Part shown: piece after piece, positions 9,371-21,862 of the stretch
How the letters are laid out: the number at the start of each line of letters is the position of its first letter
Position numbering within the stretch: position 1 is the first letter of the stretch
Assembly: GCA_027563935.2 (NCBI GenBank)
Contig: CM050451.1
Coordinates: 33,123,565-33,187,564 of the forward strand
Reading direction: 5' to 3'
Origin: Costus lasius
Taxonomy: Eukaryota; Streptophyta; Magnoliopsida; Zingiberales; Costaceae
DNA: 64,000 bases
Translations under genes and position numbers: made by a program
The notes under the pieces: model-generated
The model's database searches: none
What the model saw: only the letters and a program-made list of their open reading frames with translations
Told to the model about the DNA's origin: nothing

Positions 9371-12250
9371 ATGGTGCGGACCAGAGGAAATGCTAGTGAT
9401 GAGGGCGAGCAGACCCCGAACCTCACGAGAACTATTGAGGCTCTGACTGGCATGGTTCAGCAACAAGGTGCTATGATAGAGAGGCAAGCTCAGATGCTGC
9501 AGCAGCAGCAGACTCAGCACCAAGAAGCACAACATCAGCTTTTGCAGCAGCTGACTCGAGAGAGACCCCAGACTACTACTCGGGTAGTGGGGGATGACTC
9601 TCAGGAGGGCGCTCACAGGCGCTATGCTTCACTTGTGAGTGAATTCCAGAAACTGGGTCCTAGCTCATTTTATGGAGGCTCAGAATCCAGTAATGCCGAG
9701 AACTGGCAGTTATGCTTGGAAAAGATTTTCCAAGTTATGCGTTGCTCGGACGAAGATAAGTTATGTTTGACCACCTATATGATGCGTGCTGACGCAGATG
9801 AGTGGTGGAAAGGCGTGGTGAGACTTGCCGAAGAAAGACATGAGACTGTAGATTGGCCTTACTTCTTGTCTCGATTTAACGAGAAGTACTTCCCAGATAG
9901 TTTGGTAGAGGACCGAGAGGTGTCATTTATTCACCTGGAGCAGGGTGATATGACTGTGGACCAGTATGAATTACAGTTCACGAAATTGGGAAAGTATGCT
10001 CCTCATCTGATAAACACTGAAAAGAGGAGAGCTACCAAGTTTCTCAGAGGTCTCAGATGGGACATTAGAGAGCAGGTTGGTGCTCAGCATTTGGAGACCT
10101 ATGTTGAGACTGTTGGGCGAGCACGCACCATTGAGAGATACATAGCTGAGAGGAGTTCTCATGTTGCCGTGGCAGTGGTTCCTGCGGCTGAGGCGGCGGT
10201 TCCTCAGTATGGCAGTGGCGGCAAGGGTAAGAAGTACCCTAAACATAAGGACTACAAAAAGAGCAGGTATAAGCCTTACTCCTACAAGGCACCGCAGCAG
10301 TCCAGGGATACACCGCAGCAGTTCAGGGATGCCAGGGATGTAAGAAACGGTATCACTTGTAGTTATTGTGGGCTCAAGGGACATCTAGTGAAAGACTGTC
10401 ATAGGAAGAATGGTATATGCTTCAGGTGTAAGAAACCAGGGCACATGGCTAAGGACTGCAGAGAACCTGAGATGCAACCTAGAGGCGCAGATAAGCCTAC
10501 AGTCCAGACTAGAGTGTATGCTGTGGCTGAGAAGGATACACGAGCTTCCCGATCCGTCGTGGAAGGTACTTTATTCGTATTTGATCAGTTAGCCCGCATA
10601 TTATTTGACCCTGGTGCAAATTTATCTTTTGTATCTGTTAAGTTTGCTGCATGTTTACCTGTGTTACCTAAGGTGATGAATTATGCTGTGTCTGTGAGTA
10701 CTCCCTTAGGAAAATCGTTATCTACAGATACTGTTTGTGCTGACTGTGTAGTACATGTAGAGGGTTATGAGTTTCTGGTAGATCTAATCCTCTTAGACAT
10801 GCAAGATTATGATATCATCTTAGGAATGGATTGGTTGTCTTCCCATCATGCCTCTGTGGATTGCTTTGAGAAAGTAATCACTTTGAATTTGTTAGATGGG
10901 AATCGACTGTTTGTGAGAGGTCTAGTGTCAGACCAAGGACCGCATGTGATATCTTTCCTGCAGGCCAGGAAATTACTTGCTAATGGGTGCAAGGGTTATC
11001 TTGCGCATGTTAAGGTGCAGGATGATTCTACTTCTGATCTGACTCAGATGGAGGTGGTGAAAGAATTTCCTGATGTGTTCTCTGAGGAATTTTCAGGCTT
11101 GCCACCAATAAGAGAAGTAGAATTTGGCATTGAGTTGGCGCCAGGTACGGCACCTATCTCCAGAGCTCCTTATCGTATGGCTACTTCAGAGTTGGCCGAG
11201 CTTAAGAAACAACTGGAGGAATTGCTAGAGAAAGGGTATATTCGGCCTAGTGCTTCTCCCTGGGGAGCGCCAGTGTTATTTGTGAAGAAGAAAGATGGAA
11301 CCCTGAGGATGTGTATAGACTACAGGCAACTGAACCAAGTGACTATCAAGAATAAGTATCCTCTTCCCAGAATTGATGATCTATTTGATCAATTACAGGG
11401 AGCGACAGTGTTCTCTAAGATTGATCTGAGATCAGGATATTATCAGCTTAGAGTCAAGGATGAGGATATATTTAAGACTGCTTTCAGGACCAGGTATGGG
11501 CATTTCAAATTTTTAGTTATGCCTTTTGGACTGACAAATGCACCTGCTGTCTTCATGGATTTGATGAACAGGGTATTCCATGAGTTGCTTGACTCTTGTG
11601 TGGTGGTGTTTATAGACGATATATTGGTGTACTCTCAGACTACCTCAGATCATGTCAGTGACTTGCGCAGAGTGCTGGAGGTTCTGAGGAAGAACCGATT
11701 ATATGCCAAGGCTAGTAAGTGTGAGTTCTGGCTAGAGAAAATCAGCTTCTTGGGACATGTGATTTCTGGTCAGGGGGTGTCTGTGGATCCAGTTAAAGTG
11801 CAAGCCATTCTCAATTGGGGAAGACCGACTAGTGCTACTGAGATCAGAAGTTTCCTGGGTTTAGCAAGTTACTACCGGAGATTTGTTGAGGGATTCTCCA
11901 AGTTGGCGGGTCCTTTAACTAAATTAACCAGAAAGGAGGCCAAGTTTATTTGGGATGATAAGTGTGAAGAGAGCTTTCAAGAGCTGAAAAGGAGGTTGAC
12001 TAGTACACCAATCCTCATTATTCCTAGTGATGGGGAAAGGTTTACTGTCTATACAGATGCTTCTGGCAAGGGGTTGGGTTGTGTCTTGATGCAGAAGGGT
12101 TCTGTAGTAGCCTATGCTTCGAGACAACTGAAGGAGTATGAATTGAACTACCCTACTCATGACTTAGAGTTGGCGGCCGTAGTCTTTGCTTTGAAGATAT
12201 GGCGTCACTATTTGCTGGGCCAGGAGTTTGATCTGTTCACTGATCACTAG
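9371..12250 (+). CDS. gag-pol: Gy-2 gag-protease-RT-RNase H, ends at premature TAG
   Basis: The frame has 959 codons from MVRTRGN. A Gln-rich coiled stretch is at about 30-65, followed by the retrotransposon gag domain to about 270. Two CCHC knuckles ([28 protein letters not shown]) lie at about 330-362. The protease site is ILFDPGA near 412; the family usually has DSG or DPG. RT carries [11 protein letters not shown] near 750, followed by RNase H with YTDASGKG and FTDH. The frame stops at 12248-12250 with TAG where relatives have AAG (FTDHKSLKYI). Translation-compatible sequence continues in the same frame, so this is one nonsense mutation (A to T), not the natural end. The start is chosen because it gives the usual short basic gag N-terminus after the leader. 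Confidence 0.93.
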   Translation: MVRTRGNASDEGEQTPNLTRTIEALTGMVQQQGAMIERQAQMLQQQQTQHQEAQHQLLQQLTRERPQTTTRVVGDDSQEGAHRRYASLVSEFQKLGPSSFYGGSESSNAENWQLCLEKIFQVMRCSDEDKLCLTTYMMRADADEWWKGVVRLAEERHETVDWPYFLSRFNEKYFPDSLVEDREVSFIHLEQGDMTVDQYELQFTKLGKYAPHLINTEKRRATKFLRGLRWDIREQVGAQHLETYVETVGRARTIERYIAERSSHVAVAVVPAAEAAVPQYGSGGKGKKYPKHKDYKKSRYKPYSYKAPQQSRDTPQQFRDARDVRNGITCSYCGLKGHLVKDCHRKNGICFRCKKPGHMAKDCREPEMQPRGADKPTVQTRVYAVAEKDTRASRSVVEGTLFVFDQLARILFDPGANLSFVSVKFAACLPVLPKVMNYAVSVSTPLGKSLSTDTVCADCVVHVEGYEFLVDLILLDMQDYDIILGMDWLSSHHASVDCFEKVITLNLLDGNRLFVRGLVSDQGPHVISFLQARKLLANGCKGYLAHVKVQDDSTSDLTQMEVVKEFPDVFSEEFSGLPPIREVEFGIELAPGTAPISRAPYRMATSELAELKKQLEELLEKGYIRPSASPWGAPVLFVKKKDGTLRMCIDYRQLNQVTIKNKYPLPRIDDLFDQLQGATVFSKIDLRSGYYQLRVKDEDIFKTAFRTRYGHFKFLVMPFGLTNAPAVFMDLMNRVFHELLDSCVVVFIDDILVYSQTTSDHVSDLRRVLEVLRKNRLYAKASKCEFWLEKISFLGHVISGQGVSVDPVKVQAILNWGRPTSATEIRSFLGLASYYRRFVEGFSKLAGPLTKLTRKEAKFIWDDKCEESFQELKRRLTSTPILIIPSDGERFTVYTDASGKGLGCVLMQKGSVVAYASRQLKEYELNYPTHDLELAAVVFALKIWRHYLLGQEFDLFTDH

Positions 12251-13963
12251 AGTCTCAAGTATATCTTCACTCAGAAGGAGTTGAACATGAGACAGAGAAG
12301 ATGGATGGAGTTGATCAAAGACTATGACTTCTCCATTCAGTATCAGGCTGGAAAGGCCAATGTAGTGGCGGATGCGCTGAGCAGACATCCAGTTACTTCA
12401 GTAGCTGCTTTACGGGTTAGTGAGTGGCAGTTACTGCAGGAGTTCAGAGATCTCAGGATCAGTGTTTCTCCTAAAGTTCAGACTGGTTACGTGGCTTTTC
12501 TCAGAGTACAGTCTGCTTTGTTGCAGAAGATCAGAGATCAGCAGTCTGTGGATCCGAAATTAGTTCAGATCAGGGATAGTCTGGTTGATGGCGCAGTTCA
12601 GGATTTTAGCCTGTCTGATGATGGTATTCTTCGGTTTCGTGGAAGGGTATGTGTCCCTGAGGGACCGAGCTTGAGGAAAGAAATATTGGAGGACAGCCAT
12701 AACTCCAAATATTCTCTACATCCTGGCGTGACTAAGATGTATCAGGACCTCAAGAAGAGTTTTTGGTGGCCGGGCATGAAGAAAGAGGTATATGATTTTG
12801 TCTCTAGGTGTTTAACCTGTCAGACTGTAAAGGCTGAACACCAGAAGCCTGGTGGTTTGTTGCAGCCCCTTCCTATTCCTGAGTGGAAGTGGGAATGCAT
12901 CAGTATGGATTTTGTGTGTGGTTTGCCTAGAACCAGATTGGGTCATGATGCTATTTGGGTGATCGTTGATAGACTCACTAAATCAGCCCATTTTCTCCCG
13001 ATCAAGATGACTTATCCTTTAGAGAGGCTGGCCAGATTGTACATTGATGAGATAGTCAGACTGCATGGAGTGCCTGTTGATATTGTGTCTGATAGGGACT
13101 CTCGGTTTTTGTCCAAATTTTGGAAGAGTTTACAGGAGGGTTTGGGTACTAAGTTGAGTTTTAGTACAGCATACCATCCTCAGTCTGATGGCCAGACGGA
13201 GCGTACTATACAGACTCTAGAAGACTTGTTGAGAGCTTATGTGGTTGATTGGAGTTCTGAGTGGAATCGGGATCTATCTTTGATAGAGTTCACTTATAAT
13301 AATAGCTTCCACTCCAGTATTCAGATGGCTCCATATGAGGCTTTGTATGGAAGAAGGTGTAGGACTCCCTTGTGTTGGGAGGAAACTGGTGACAGAATGA
13401 TTTTGAGATCTGATGCAGTTCAGGAGACTACTGATAAAGTCAGAGAGATTCAGGATAAATTGAAGATTGCTCGGGACAGACAGAAGAGTTATGCTGATGA
13501 CCGTCGTCGTTCCCTGGAGTTTATGGTAGGAGATCATGTTTTCTTAAAGGTGTCACCTACTAAGGGTGTTATGAGGTTTGGCAAAAAGGGCAAGTTAAGC
13601 CCTAGGTTTGTAGGCCCTTTTGACATTATTGAGAGAATTGGTCCAGTGGCTTACCGGTTAGCTTTACCTCCTGCTTTGGATCATGTGCATAATGTATTCC
13701 ATGTCTCTGCTTTGAGGAAATATCATCCTGATCCATCTCATGTGTTGGAGTTGGAACCTCTTCAGATTCAGAGTGATTTGACTTTCGAGGAAAGACCTCT
13801 CCGGATTGTTGATAGAAAAGATAAAGTCCTGAGGAACAAGACTATACCTTTGGTAAAGGTTATCTGGGGAAATCAGTCAGTTGAGGAGGCGACATGGGAG
13901 ACTGAAGCTGATATGAGGAAATTTTATTCTTACCTCTTTGATGATATGGATGCTGAGCTTTAG
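12251..13963 (+). CDS. pol: Gy-2 RNase H end, integrase and chromodomain
   Basis: This continues the polyprotein in the same frame after the TAG at 12248-12250; the first Met is at 12281. It holds the end of RNase H ([11 protein letters not shown]) and the integrase zinc finger ([11 protein letters not shown]...CLTCQTVK). The core catalytic residues are in [17 protein letters not shown] and [15 protein letters not shown]-like region ([19 protein letters not shown]) and a chromodomain-like end ([13 protein letters not shown], with EEATWE) follow. Chromodomains in such elements guide integration to marked chromatin. The end at 13963 lies 17 bp before the purine tract. Without readthrough of the TAG this part is not made. 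Confidence 0.92.
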   Translation, partial: SLKYIFTQKELNMRQRRWMELIKDYDFSIQYQAGKANVVADALSRHPVTSVAALRVSEWQLLQEFRDLRISVSPKVQTGYVAFLRVQSALLQKIRDQQSVDPKLVQIRDSLVDGAVQDFSLSDDGILRFRGRVCVPEGPSLRKEILEDSHNSKYSLHPGVTKMYQDLKKSFWWPGMKKEVYDFVSRCLTCQTVKAEHQKPGGLLQPLPIPEWKWECISMDFVCGLPRTRLGHDAIWVIVDRLTKSAHFLPIKMTYPLERLARLYIDEIVRLHGVPVDIVSDRDSRFLSKFWKSLQEGLGTKLSFSTAYHPQSDGQTERTIQTLEDLLRAYVVDWSSEWNRDLSLIEFTYNNSFHSSIQMAPYEALYGRRCRTPLCWEETGDRMILRSDAVQETTDKVREIQDKLKIARDRQKSYADDRRRSLEFMVGDHVFLKVSPTKGVMRFGKKGKLSPRFVGPFDIIERIGPVAYRLALPPALDHVHNVFHVSALRKYHPDPSHVLELEPLQIQSDLTFEERPLRIVDRKDKVLRNKTIPLVKVIWGNQSVEEATWETEADMRKFYSYLFDDMDAEL

Positions 13964-13980
13964 AGGACTAAAGCTTTATA

Positions 13981-13992
13981 AGGAGGGAGGGA
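13981..13992 (+). other. Gy-2 polypurine tract
   Basis: AGGAGGGAGGGA ends at the first base of the 3' LTR and is the expected primer for plus-strand synthesis. Confidence 0.9.
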
Positions 13993-16900
13993 TGTAAGAT
14001 CCAAGGATCTTAAGTCCTGGTAAGCATTATTTGGATTTAAATAAAATCATTAGCTGTGATATTTTATTATGATTTAAATAAAATTATTGGATGCTAATTA
14101 ACTGGCTTATTGATTGTTAATTTGTAATTATTTGATTTGAGTTTATTTGGTTGTTAATTTATTGTAAATTAATTAGAGATTATTTATTTGATTATTGGCT
14201 GTTAATTTATGATGAATTATTATTGGTTGTTCATAATAAATTAATTAGGATTTATGGGTTGTAAATTGTAAGTTAATTAATTACAGTTTGTTGGTTAATT
14301 AATTAGACCTTATTGGTTAATTAATTAGACCTTATTGGTTAATTAAATCCTTATTGGATATTAATTAAATCCTTATTGGATTTCGGTTAAGTGATTGGTT
14401 ATTTGTAAGTTAATTAAATTAATTGGTTAACTATGGGTTATTGGGTTTGAAAATTCGAAATTATGAATTATATGGGTTAAACCCTATTGGAATTAATTGG
14501 TTAATGGGTTTAAAATTTAAAAACCCAAAGTTTAAGTGGTAATATCGACTAGGGTGAGATTATTGGCGATTTTTGGAGTCTTGAGAAAAATTAGGGTGGC
14601 GGCTTGAAGAAGTGGCGATTATTGAAGAGTTTTGAGGCGATTTTTCTCCATCTTCTTCCCTTGGCGAATTTCCCTTGAGGTGAAACTTTCTTGGCGATTT
14701 CTTGGAGATCCTTTGGGTGACTTCAAAGGCTTTGGACGATTTTTGTTGGGGAGATTTTTTAACCTAAGTTTCAAGGTGAGTGGGTTGTCTTAATTGATTC
14801 CTAACAATTGGGTTGTGTTATTGATGCATGAGATTGATTAGAGATTTGCAATGTTAAAAACCGAAAATTCAAGACTTCTTCTTGTGATAACCGAAAGTTA
14901 TATATCCTTATTATTCATGAAACCGAATTTAAGATCTTCTTGTATTTTCATGAAAACCGAAATTTTGTAAAAGGTATGTATCTCATGAAAACCGAAAATT
15001 GTGGCATGAAATTTAAGGTATTTTTATAGGGATTTTTGGTAGCTTTAGATCATTGAATTTTGAGCATGAAATTCTTGTTAACTAGGTATTTTATAGGGAA
15101 TTTTGGTAACATTAGATCAATGATTTTTATAGCATGTATGAAAACCGATACCTTTATAATTGTAGTTAAACCGAAATTTTTTATAGTTGTAGTTAACATG
15201 TTTACATGTGGTAATTTGTGGTAATTTGTAAAGTGATTTATAAGAATACATGTTTTACAATTTATGTTGATTTTATGGATGCTTTATAAATGCTGTTAAC
15301 GCTACCTTGGTTATTTCTTTATGTGTGTAACATATTATATGTTTATGGTCATGTATTTTGTTTGAGAAAATTTGGGTGATAACATAGCAAAATTTGATTA
15401 AACTAATCAGCATGAAATTTAAGGACTACACTATATTCGGTGATATTCGAATATAAAATATTATGTGTTATGTTATGTGAATTTTGAACAATATGTGTGA
15501 TTATGTGAATTTGGAAAATTATGGGTTATGTAAATTTGGAAAATTATGTGATTATGTGATGGTTAGGACTAAGGCTAGGTGTAACTATGAACTCAAGGGG
15601 ATAGTCCTTATGTGTTATGTTAAGGGTTTGAATTTCAGCCCTGTATTGTGATATGTGAGGAGGTTGATGTTCAGCCTGCCTATTATGATTATTGTGATGG
15701 GGGTTGATGCCTGCCCGATATGATTTTTGTGATGACTATCCTAGAGTCTAGTTGACACTTAGGAGTCCACCTTTGTGAAATATGTTCACCTATGTGAAAT
15801 ATGAAATAAGATGTGTCTGTTGTCCAGTAGGAACCTTTTGGGAGAACGGGTTTTGACGCAAAGTGCCATGTCTTGGTCGGACAGGGGCCACCTCTTGATG
15901 TCATTACTCTTTTATGTGTTGGGGTGATATAAGACGCAAAGTGCCATGTCTTGATCAGACAGGGGCCACCTCTTGATGTCATCACTCGGTTTATGATGTT
16001 GGGTGTGTGGAGCAAAGTGCCACGCCGTGACTCGGCGGGGGCCACCTCTTGAATCTACACACAATCCATCGATGTGTTTATGGGGTGTTTTAGAGCAAAG
16101 TGCCACGTCGTGACCTGGCGGGGGCCACCTCTTGATTCTACTCACTGTCCATGTTTATGTGTTGCACGAGATTTTGCAGCTCCCAGTGCTTAGGCCAAAG
16201 CCGGGTTAGACCATATTGGTCACTACTGAATATGCTGGACAACTAGGTTAATTAAGTATGGTGTGTTTAGTTGGTTTAGAATATATGTGTTTAATTGGGT
16301 TAGAGTAAAACTCTAGAACCTGAATTTGTAATATGCTAGTGTGTACATTTAACTGTCTATATGACTTCTGTTTCTTTATTTTGTTATATGTTGACATAAT
16401 GTTCCTGTTAAAGATTTTTAAAATAATCTGCCTATATTTTTGAATGTATGTTCTGGATGGTCGATTTAGACTATCCACTCACTGGGCTGTGTAGCTCACC
16501 CCTCACTATTTTCAGGCATAGAGCAGGGGCGCATGTCTTGAGTGCTTTGGCGTGGATAATTATGCTATTTGCTGTTTTAAGAATTTTTATGCTTAATTCT
16601 TGGGGCCGGTTGTGGCCTTAACATAAATTATATGAACTATGTGAATCATGAGACTATGTGAACTATGTGAATTATGTTGCCGGTTATGGCAGTCTTATGA
16701 GTTTGATTTTTGTGTCACCGCGGGCTTCAGCCTGGTTTCGGTGTTTGATATGAGTGTATAAAATCGATTTTGTGATTTTGTTGTGAATTTCGGTTTATGG
16801 TGTATTCTTTGTAATCGGTTTTGATATATCTGTAACTTGCATATGTCTAGTGCAAGTATTGCCTGGTGGCAGGTACCTTTTTGGATTTTATGGTTTTGAT

Positions 16901-17160
16901 ACGGATTTAATATAGCTGTGGATTTGATATAACTGTTGCCTTGCATATGTCTAGTGCAAGGATTGCGTGGTGGCAGGTACCCTTATGAGATTTATGAGAT
17001 TTGAGTTTTGTGAATTTGTATGTATGAATTTATGGAAATTTTTCAGATCGTGTTTTCTTGAACTCGGTTTTACCTAGCATATGATCGATCTTATATGAAA
17101 CATCCTGTATCATTTGTGAATTGTGCCATTTGTTTGGGGTTAAGAATGTGGGATGTTACA
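13993..17160 (+). repeat. Gy-2 3' LTR
   Basis: This copy is 3168 bp, the same length as the left LTR with about five substitutions by eye. It carries the same internal tandem repeats (22-bp units near 14294-14337, hairpin array near 15853-16150, CTTGCA hairpins near 16836 and 16940). The Gy-1 integrase frame reads a short way into it as an artefact. Confidence 0.95.
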
Positions 17161-17165
17161 ATGAC
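17161..17165. repeat. TSD ATGAC, right copy (Gy-2)
   Basis: It matches 6073-6077. Joining 17166 to 6077 on the minus strand with one ATGAC restores a continuous integrase reading. Confidence 0.95.
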
Positions 17166-18490
17166 AATGGGTTTCCTAGGTTGGTGCCCGAGGATGACCT
17201 GAAAAGGACTTAACCCAGTCGAGCAGTGAGACGCGCTGTTATATGCGAATTCCGCGATCGGAAGGTGATCAGCCCAATGGCGTGGGAAGTCGCCAGCTAA
17301 GCACCGTAGGGGGTTACCCAAACTCCTATTCACCACCTCGGTTTGATCGTCTGTCTGCGGATGGTATGCCGATGAGAACTTGAGAGTGGTCCCAAGGAGG
17401 GCCCACAACGATTTCCAGAAGTGACCGACGAACCGAGTGTCATGGTCGGACACGATCGAAAGGGGGAGACCATGAAGCCGGACGATCTCCTTGACGAACA
17501 GATTGGCAATGTGGGAAGCGTCGGCAGTCCAAGAACAAAGCACAGAGTGTGCCATCTTAGAGAAGCAATCCACGACTACAAAGATGAACTCGTGTCGCGA
17601 GGCATTGCGGGGTAGACCCAGGACGAAGTCCATGCTAATGTGCAGCCAAGGACTCTTAGGAACAGGGAGAGGGGTATAAAGGCCGGTATGAGCAGGACAG
17701 GGCTTGGCACGTTGGCATGTGCCACAGTGGCGAACAACCCTATCAACATCCTTACAAAGAGTGGGCCAAAAGAATCATTCTTCGGCCAAGGCAAGGGTCT
17801 TATCGCGACCGTGGTGCCCACGCTGGCACCGCCAGCGTGGAGTTCGAGCAACAGATGCTCATGGAGGGAGGACTGGGGAACGCACAACTAGTTACCATAC
17901 ACAAGGTAACCGTCGTGGAGGCGATAGGTAAGGTCCAGGGGGTCATTGGAAAGGAGCCGGGCGAAGGTGGGTCCAAAATCGGGGCAGTCGGTATACTCGT
18001 CACGAACATGGACCAACGTGGGAATCGACGTGGACACCGAACAAAGCAGGGCGCAGACGCGACTGAGGGCGTCGGCCACGACGTTTTCCTTTCCAGCTTT
18101 GTGAGTGATCACAAAGGTATATTGCTGAAGAAACTCTACCCACTTCGCATGGCGAGGAAAGAGCTTCTTCTGCGCATTGAGGAAGGAAAGGGCCTGGTGG
18201 TCACTAAACAAGACGAACTCCCTATGGAGGAGATAGTGACGCCATTGTCGGAGTGACTGGACAATAGCGTAGAGCTCCTTATCGTATGTGGAGTATCGTT
18301 GCCGAACCTCGTTCAGCTTCTCGCTGAAGAAGGCGATGGGGCGTCCCTCCTAGCTAAGGGTACCACCGATGCCTGTGCCGGAGGCATCGCATGCTACCTC
18401 AAAGACCTTTGAGAAATCGGGGAGACGGAGGACCAGGGCAGAGGTCATGATCTCCTTAAGTGCGAGGAAGGCGTGACCCGCCGCAGGGGT
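17161..18490 (-). pseudogene. pol: Gy-1 RNase H and integrase core (broken)
   Basis: Minus-strand readings in more than one frame give RNase H ([22 protein letters not shown] near 18210; NVVADALSR near 18080) and the integrase core. Catalytic surroundings visible in the core are MDFVLGLPR near 17630, VSDHDTRF near 17510 and AYHPQTDDQTE near 17450. A TAG at 18350-18352 lies in LSxEGRP, another at 18491-18493, and a frame change is needed between about 17890 and 17640, in the zinc-finger part. It is clearly dead coding DNA. The large open frames on the plus strand here are shadows. Confidence 0.88.
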
Positions 18491-19801
18491 CTAGGTGAAA
18501 GCCTCATGTTTGGTGCAGGCCATCATAGGGGAAGCAATGGTGCTAAACCCCTTGATGAAGCGGCGGTAAAAGGCTGCGAGGCCGAGAAAGCTTCGGACCT
18601 CGGTGACGGACTCGGGCACCAGCCATTGACGAATGGCCTCGATTTTGGCAGGGTCGACCATGAGGCCATGGTTGGACACGATGAACCCAAGGAATTGCAC
18701 TCGGGGCTCCAGGAAAGAACACTTCTTGGCGTTAAGGAATGATCGCTCCTTGCGAAGAATATCGAAGGTCAACCGAAGATGCTCAAGGTGATCATCACGG
18801 GTGTGGCTGTATATGAGAATGTCATCAAAGTAGACGACAAGAAACCTGCCCATGTATGGGCGGAGTACCTGGCTCATGAGTCGCATGAACATGGAAGGTG
18901 CATTGGTAAGCCCAAAGGGCATAATTAACCACTTGAAGAGGTTGTCCTTTGTCTTAAAGGCCGTCTTCCACTCATCACCCTCGCGGATGCGCACTTGGTG
19001 ATAGCCGCTCCGGAGGTCCAGCTTGCTAAACCAGCAAGCGCCGGAAATGAGGTCTAACATGTCGTCGAGCCGTGGGATGGGGAAGCGGTACTTGACTATG
19101 ATGCGATTGATGGTGCGACAATCAGTACACATCTGCCAAGAACCATCCTTCTTGGGTGTAAGAAGGGCGGGGATGGCGCAAGGGCTGAGGCTTTCACGAA
19201 TGAAGCCCTTGGTGAGGAGGTCGTCGACCTGCCTCTTGAGCTCCGCATGCTCAGTGGGGTTGAGGCGGTGATGGGGATGGTTGGGCAAAGATGCCCCAGG
19301 GACTAGGTCAATGACATGCTGAATGTCACGGTCAAGGGGAAGGCCAATAGGGAGATCGATCGGGGAGATGTCAAAAAACTCATCTAAGAGGGCAGTGACC
19401 TCCGATGGCATAGGGGCCGGCAAAGGTAGAGGCGTGGGCGAGACCTCGCGGATCATGAGGGCGTAGACCACCTTAGTCTCATGGGCCTCTTGGATGAGAG
19501 AGCCGGGTCGGACCAAGGCAACTGTCTTCGGTGCAGACGGGACCGGAGGCAAGGGTGTGATGACACCTTTGGATGTGGAGGCGTGCAGCTCCTTGGGCGG
19601 AGCCGGGGTCAAACAGATCTTGCATCCCCCATGATGGAAGACATAAGTGTTGGAACAGGTGTAATGGATCATGTCACGGTCGTACAGCCATGGGCGGCCG
19701 AGAAGGACGTGGGCGACGTGTGCACCAGACCTTCTCCGAGTAGTCACCATAGTAGATGGGAACCTGGCATCGGTGGGTAATGGGAAGACTAGACGTATCA
19801 A
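18491..19801 (-). pseudogene. pol: Gy-1 reverse transcriptase
   Basis: The open stretch has 436 codons. It starts within the end of the protease region (LLGRPWLYDRD near 19700). RT motifs follow: [41 protein letters not shown] and the active site VVYFDDILIYS near 18840, then FLGLAAFYRRFIKGFS. It ends at a TAG (18491-18493) where a Trp is normal before TPAAG. The first Met is not a real start; the frame shifts from the protease reading near 19740. Confidence 0.92.
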
Positions 19802-20148
19802 CCCAGGTGATCGAATACGGCCGAGGATGGGGCTCTAGTGCGAGGCCGAATCGGGTGACCGCCGTCCGAGAGACGACATTGAGGCTGCTACCCCTGTTGA
19901 GCACAATTTTGCACGAGTGACCGTTACACTTGCTGTAGGTGTAAAAGATGCTCGTGCGCTTCCAATCCTCAGAGGGAGGGGGACTATGGACCAAGGTGCA
20001 GCGGACGACCATGGTACGGCATGGGCTCAACTCCTCGTTGGAGTAACACTGAGGACCAACCTCCTAGGTCGAGGAAGGCGCAGAAGGGATGACGGGCAGC
20101 GGGCAGGGGTCACGCGGAGCGGCCGCGATGTGAAGCAAACGACGTGGG
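19674..20148 (-). pseudogene. pol: Gy-1 protease region
   Basis: The reading runs from the Co-B junction (20148) through CKIVLNRGSSLNVVS near 19880 to YSEKVWC. In related gypsy proteases this motif has an Asp (IDSGS or IDGGS); here an Asn stands in its place, so the catalytic residue appears lost. A stop lies in the linker before the protease (SAxPLPAARH). A frame shift near 19740 connects to the RT frame. Confidence 0.75.
20144..20148. repeat. TSD GTGGG, left copy (Co-B)
   Basis: It matches 38444-38448 at the other end of Co-B and marks the Co-B insertion in Gy-1. Confidence 0.95.
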
Positions 20149-21848
20149 TGTTGGGGTATGCCCTTAAGGCTAATGTTTGAGGCCTAGGGATTCTTTCAGT
20201 ATCATGTATAAACTCTTATGTTTATAAAGGCAATGGTTGTTATTCAGTTTGTTACATCATCTGCTGCAATATGTACACTTCTGAATAATGTCTCAATGCT
20301 GTTCAGCTTGGCTGACATGCAGTATTGTCCTTAGTCGAGATATCTTGGTGAACATGAGACAGCCTTGATATGATTGAGACTAATATGTGTTCTAATCTTA
20401 TAGGATGCTTCGAGCATGGAATAAGTTGTAGACTCATAGGTACATTGCATGTACTGGACAGACCCTACTAGGATGTTCAATTGCTTGTCACAATGTGAAT
20501 AATCCTTGTATGTGAACAAGTGGCATACTTCCTCTGACTTGAGATCACTTGTGTTTCTAAATGATGATTGTCATTCTTTTGAGGTAGTTCAATATCATTT
20601 GAAACATAATGGTTATAGACTATCTTGGATAATGATCATGAGTCAGGTTAGGACACTAGTGATAGATAAAGGATTGCCGTCTCCTTGTTTAGGAGAGTGA
20701 TGTTCTAAAGGGGCCCCCTGGATGAGATGATTGAGAAAGTGTATGGCCATACCCAGATGACTATGTTCATCTGATCTAATCATGCTCATCATATTGGAGT
20801 TACAAGCTTGACACGCTTGTCCAATAAGAACATCCAGTGGCAAAGGAAACATGTATGTCTAGTGAAGTGGATTCACACTTGTGCTATGGTTTGGGTATAG
20901 TCTTGGAAGACTCTTTCCTTTATATCGGGAGACAGTGATGTGTTGCTAGATACCCCTCACTGATCGTGATAACGTAAGTTATCGTTACCGACATTTAAGG
21001 GAAACCCTCAGGGTCGCACAATTTGATGATATGGCTTACTTAAGTCAGATCGTGTGGACTGAATTGTTTTGGTTCAGTTTAAAGGAGTTTAAACTCTGAT
21101 TATAAGTGAGATCTGGTCTGATCATGTTTGATTGATTAGGGCTTGAGATCGGTAAGCTTCGATCGAGAGTAGTGATGCTAGATCGGTGAGATCAAGTGCA
21201 TCTAGAGATGAACGGTTAGATCTTGAACCTTCATGGTTCATATAGATTTAGACCATGGCTTGGCTTGGTTTGATTTGGTCTTTGTACCAAATCCTTTTGA
21301 ACCGATTGCAATTGAACCCATTCACCTATGTGAACGTATGGTTCAATGAGGAGGGGAGTTTCGATGGTTCACTTGAGGTGAACGCATGAAGCTTTGAAGA
21401 CTTGCTATTTTTGGAGTTCGGTTTTCAAAAAAGGAAAAACGTCTCCATGTTGTAACGGGTTCGCCCCCTTCTCGAGTTGTGAAGCTATCATCGTGGTGTC
21501 TTCTTCCTTGATGAAAGAAAAAGAGGATAGGCCATCAAGAGGATTCATCTCATCTTCTTCACACGACAAGGAAATTTGGAGATCCTTGCTAGCACAAGGA
21601 ACGTCCAAAGAGGTAGCCATCTCTCATCTAGTGTGCGTCTTCTTAGGAGGAGAGCCAATTCGCCCTCTTGCTTCCAAGTCGCCTCCTTCATCATGGCTAC
21701 GGTAAAAGATCTTAATTTGATCTTTGCATCATAATCAAAGTTGATCATATATATTCATGCAAGCGATCTTGTTAAAACCCTAGAAAAGTTTATATGCGCA
21801 AGTTATAGGGTTTTCGCCCCCCCCCCCCCCCCCTTTAGGGGACTTTCA
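20149..21848 (+). repeat. Co-B 5' LTR
   Basis: The LTR is 1700 bp, TGTTGGGG...GACTTTCA. It carries the family landmarks TATGGCCATACCCAG near 20739, GGGGCCCCCT near 20710, and GGGTCGCACA near 21012. The four-base length difference from the 3' copy is explained by five more C in the poly-C tract and one A fewer in an A-run near 21428. Confidence 0.95.
21817..21833 (+). repeat. poly-C tract (17 C) in Co-B 5' LTR
   Basis: The same place in the 3' LTR has 12 C (38417-38428), and other family members have broken C runs. Slippage or an assembly miscount are both possible. Confidence 0.9.
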
Positions 21849-21850
21849 AT

Positions 21851-21862
21851 TGGTATCAGAGG
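21851..21862 (+). other. Co-B primer-binding site (tRNA-Met)
   Basis: TGGTATCAGAGG follows the LTR end after the spacer AT and matches initiator tRNA-Met at 11 of 12 positions. Confidence 0.92.

Larger units (their letters stand above)
6078..17160 (+). mobile_element. Gy-2: nearly intact Ty3/gypsy chromovirus (Tekay/Del-like)
   Basis: The element is 11,083 bp with two 3168-bp LTRs (TGTAAGATCC...GGGATGTTACA), a TSD (ATGAC), a primer site, a gag-pol reading with a C-terminal chromodomain, and a purine tract. By eye the LTRs differ at only about five positions with no length change, so the insertion is recent. It sits in the integrase of Gy-1. The long LTRs, gag type with two zinc knuckles and chromodomain suggest the Tekay/Del clade (inference). 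One in-frame TAG interrupts the polyprotein. Confidence 0.95.

Noticed and set aside
17717..18256. Open frame of 179 codons on the plus strand
   Set aside because: It is the antisense of Gy-1 RNase H and integrase; no known domain, and composition follows the opposite frame.
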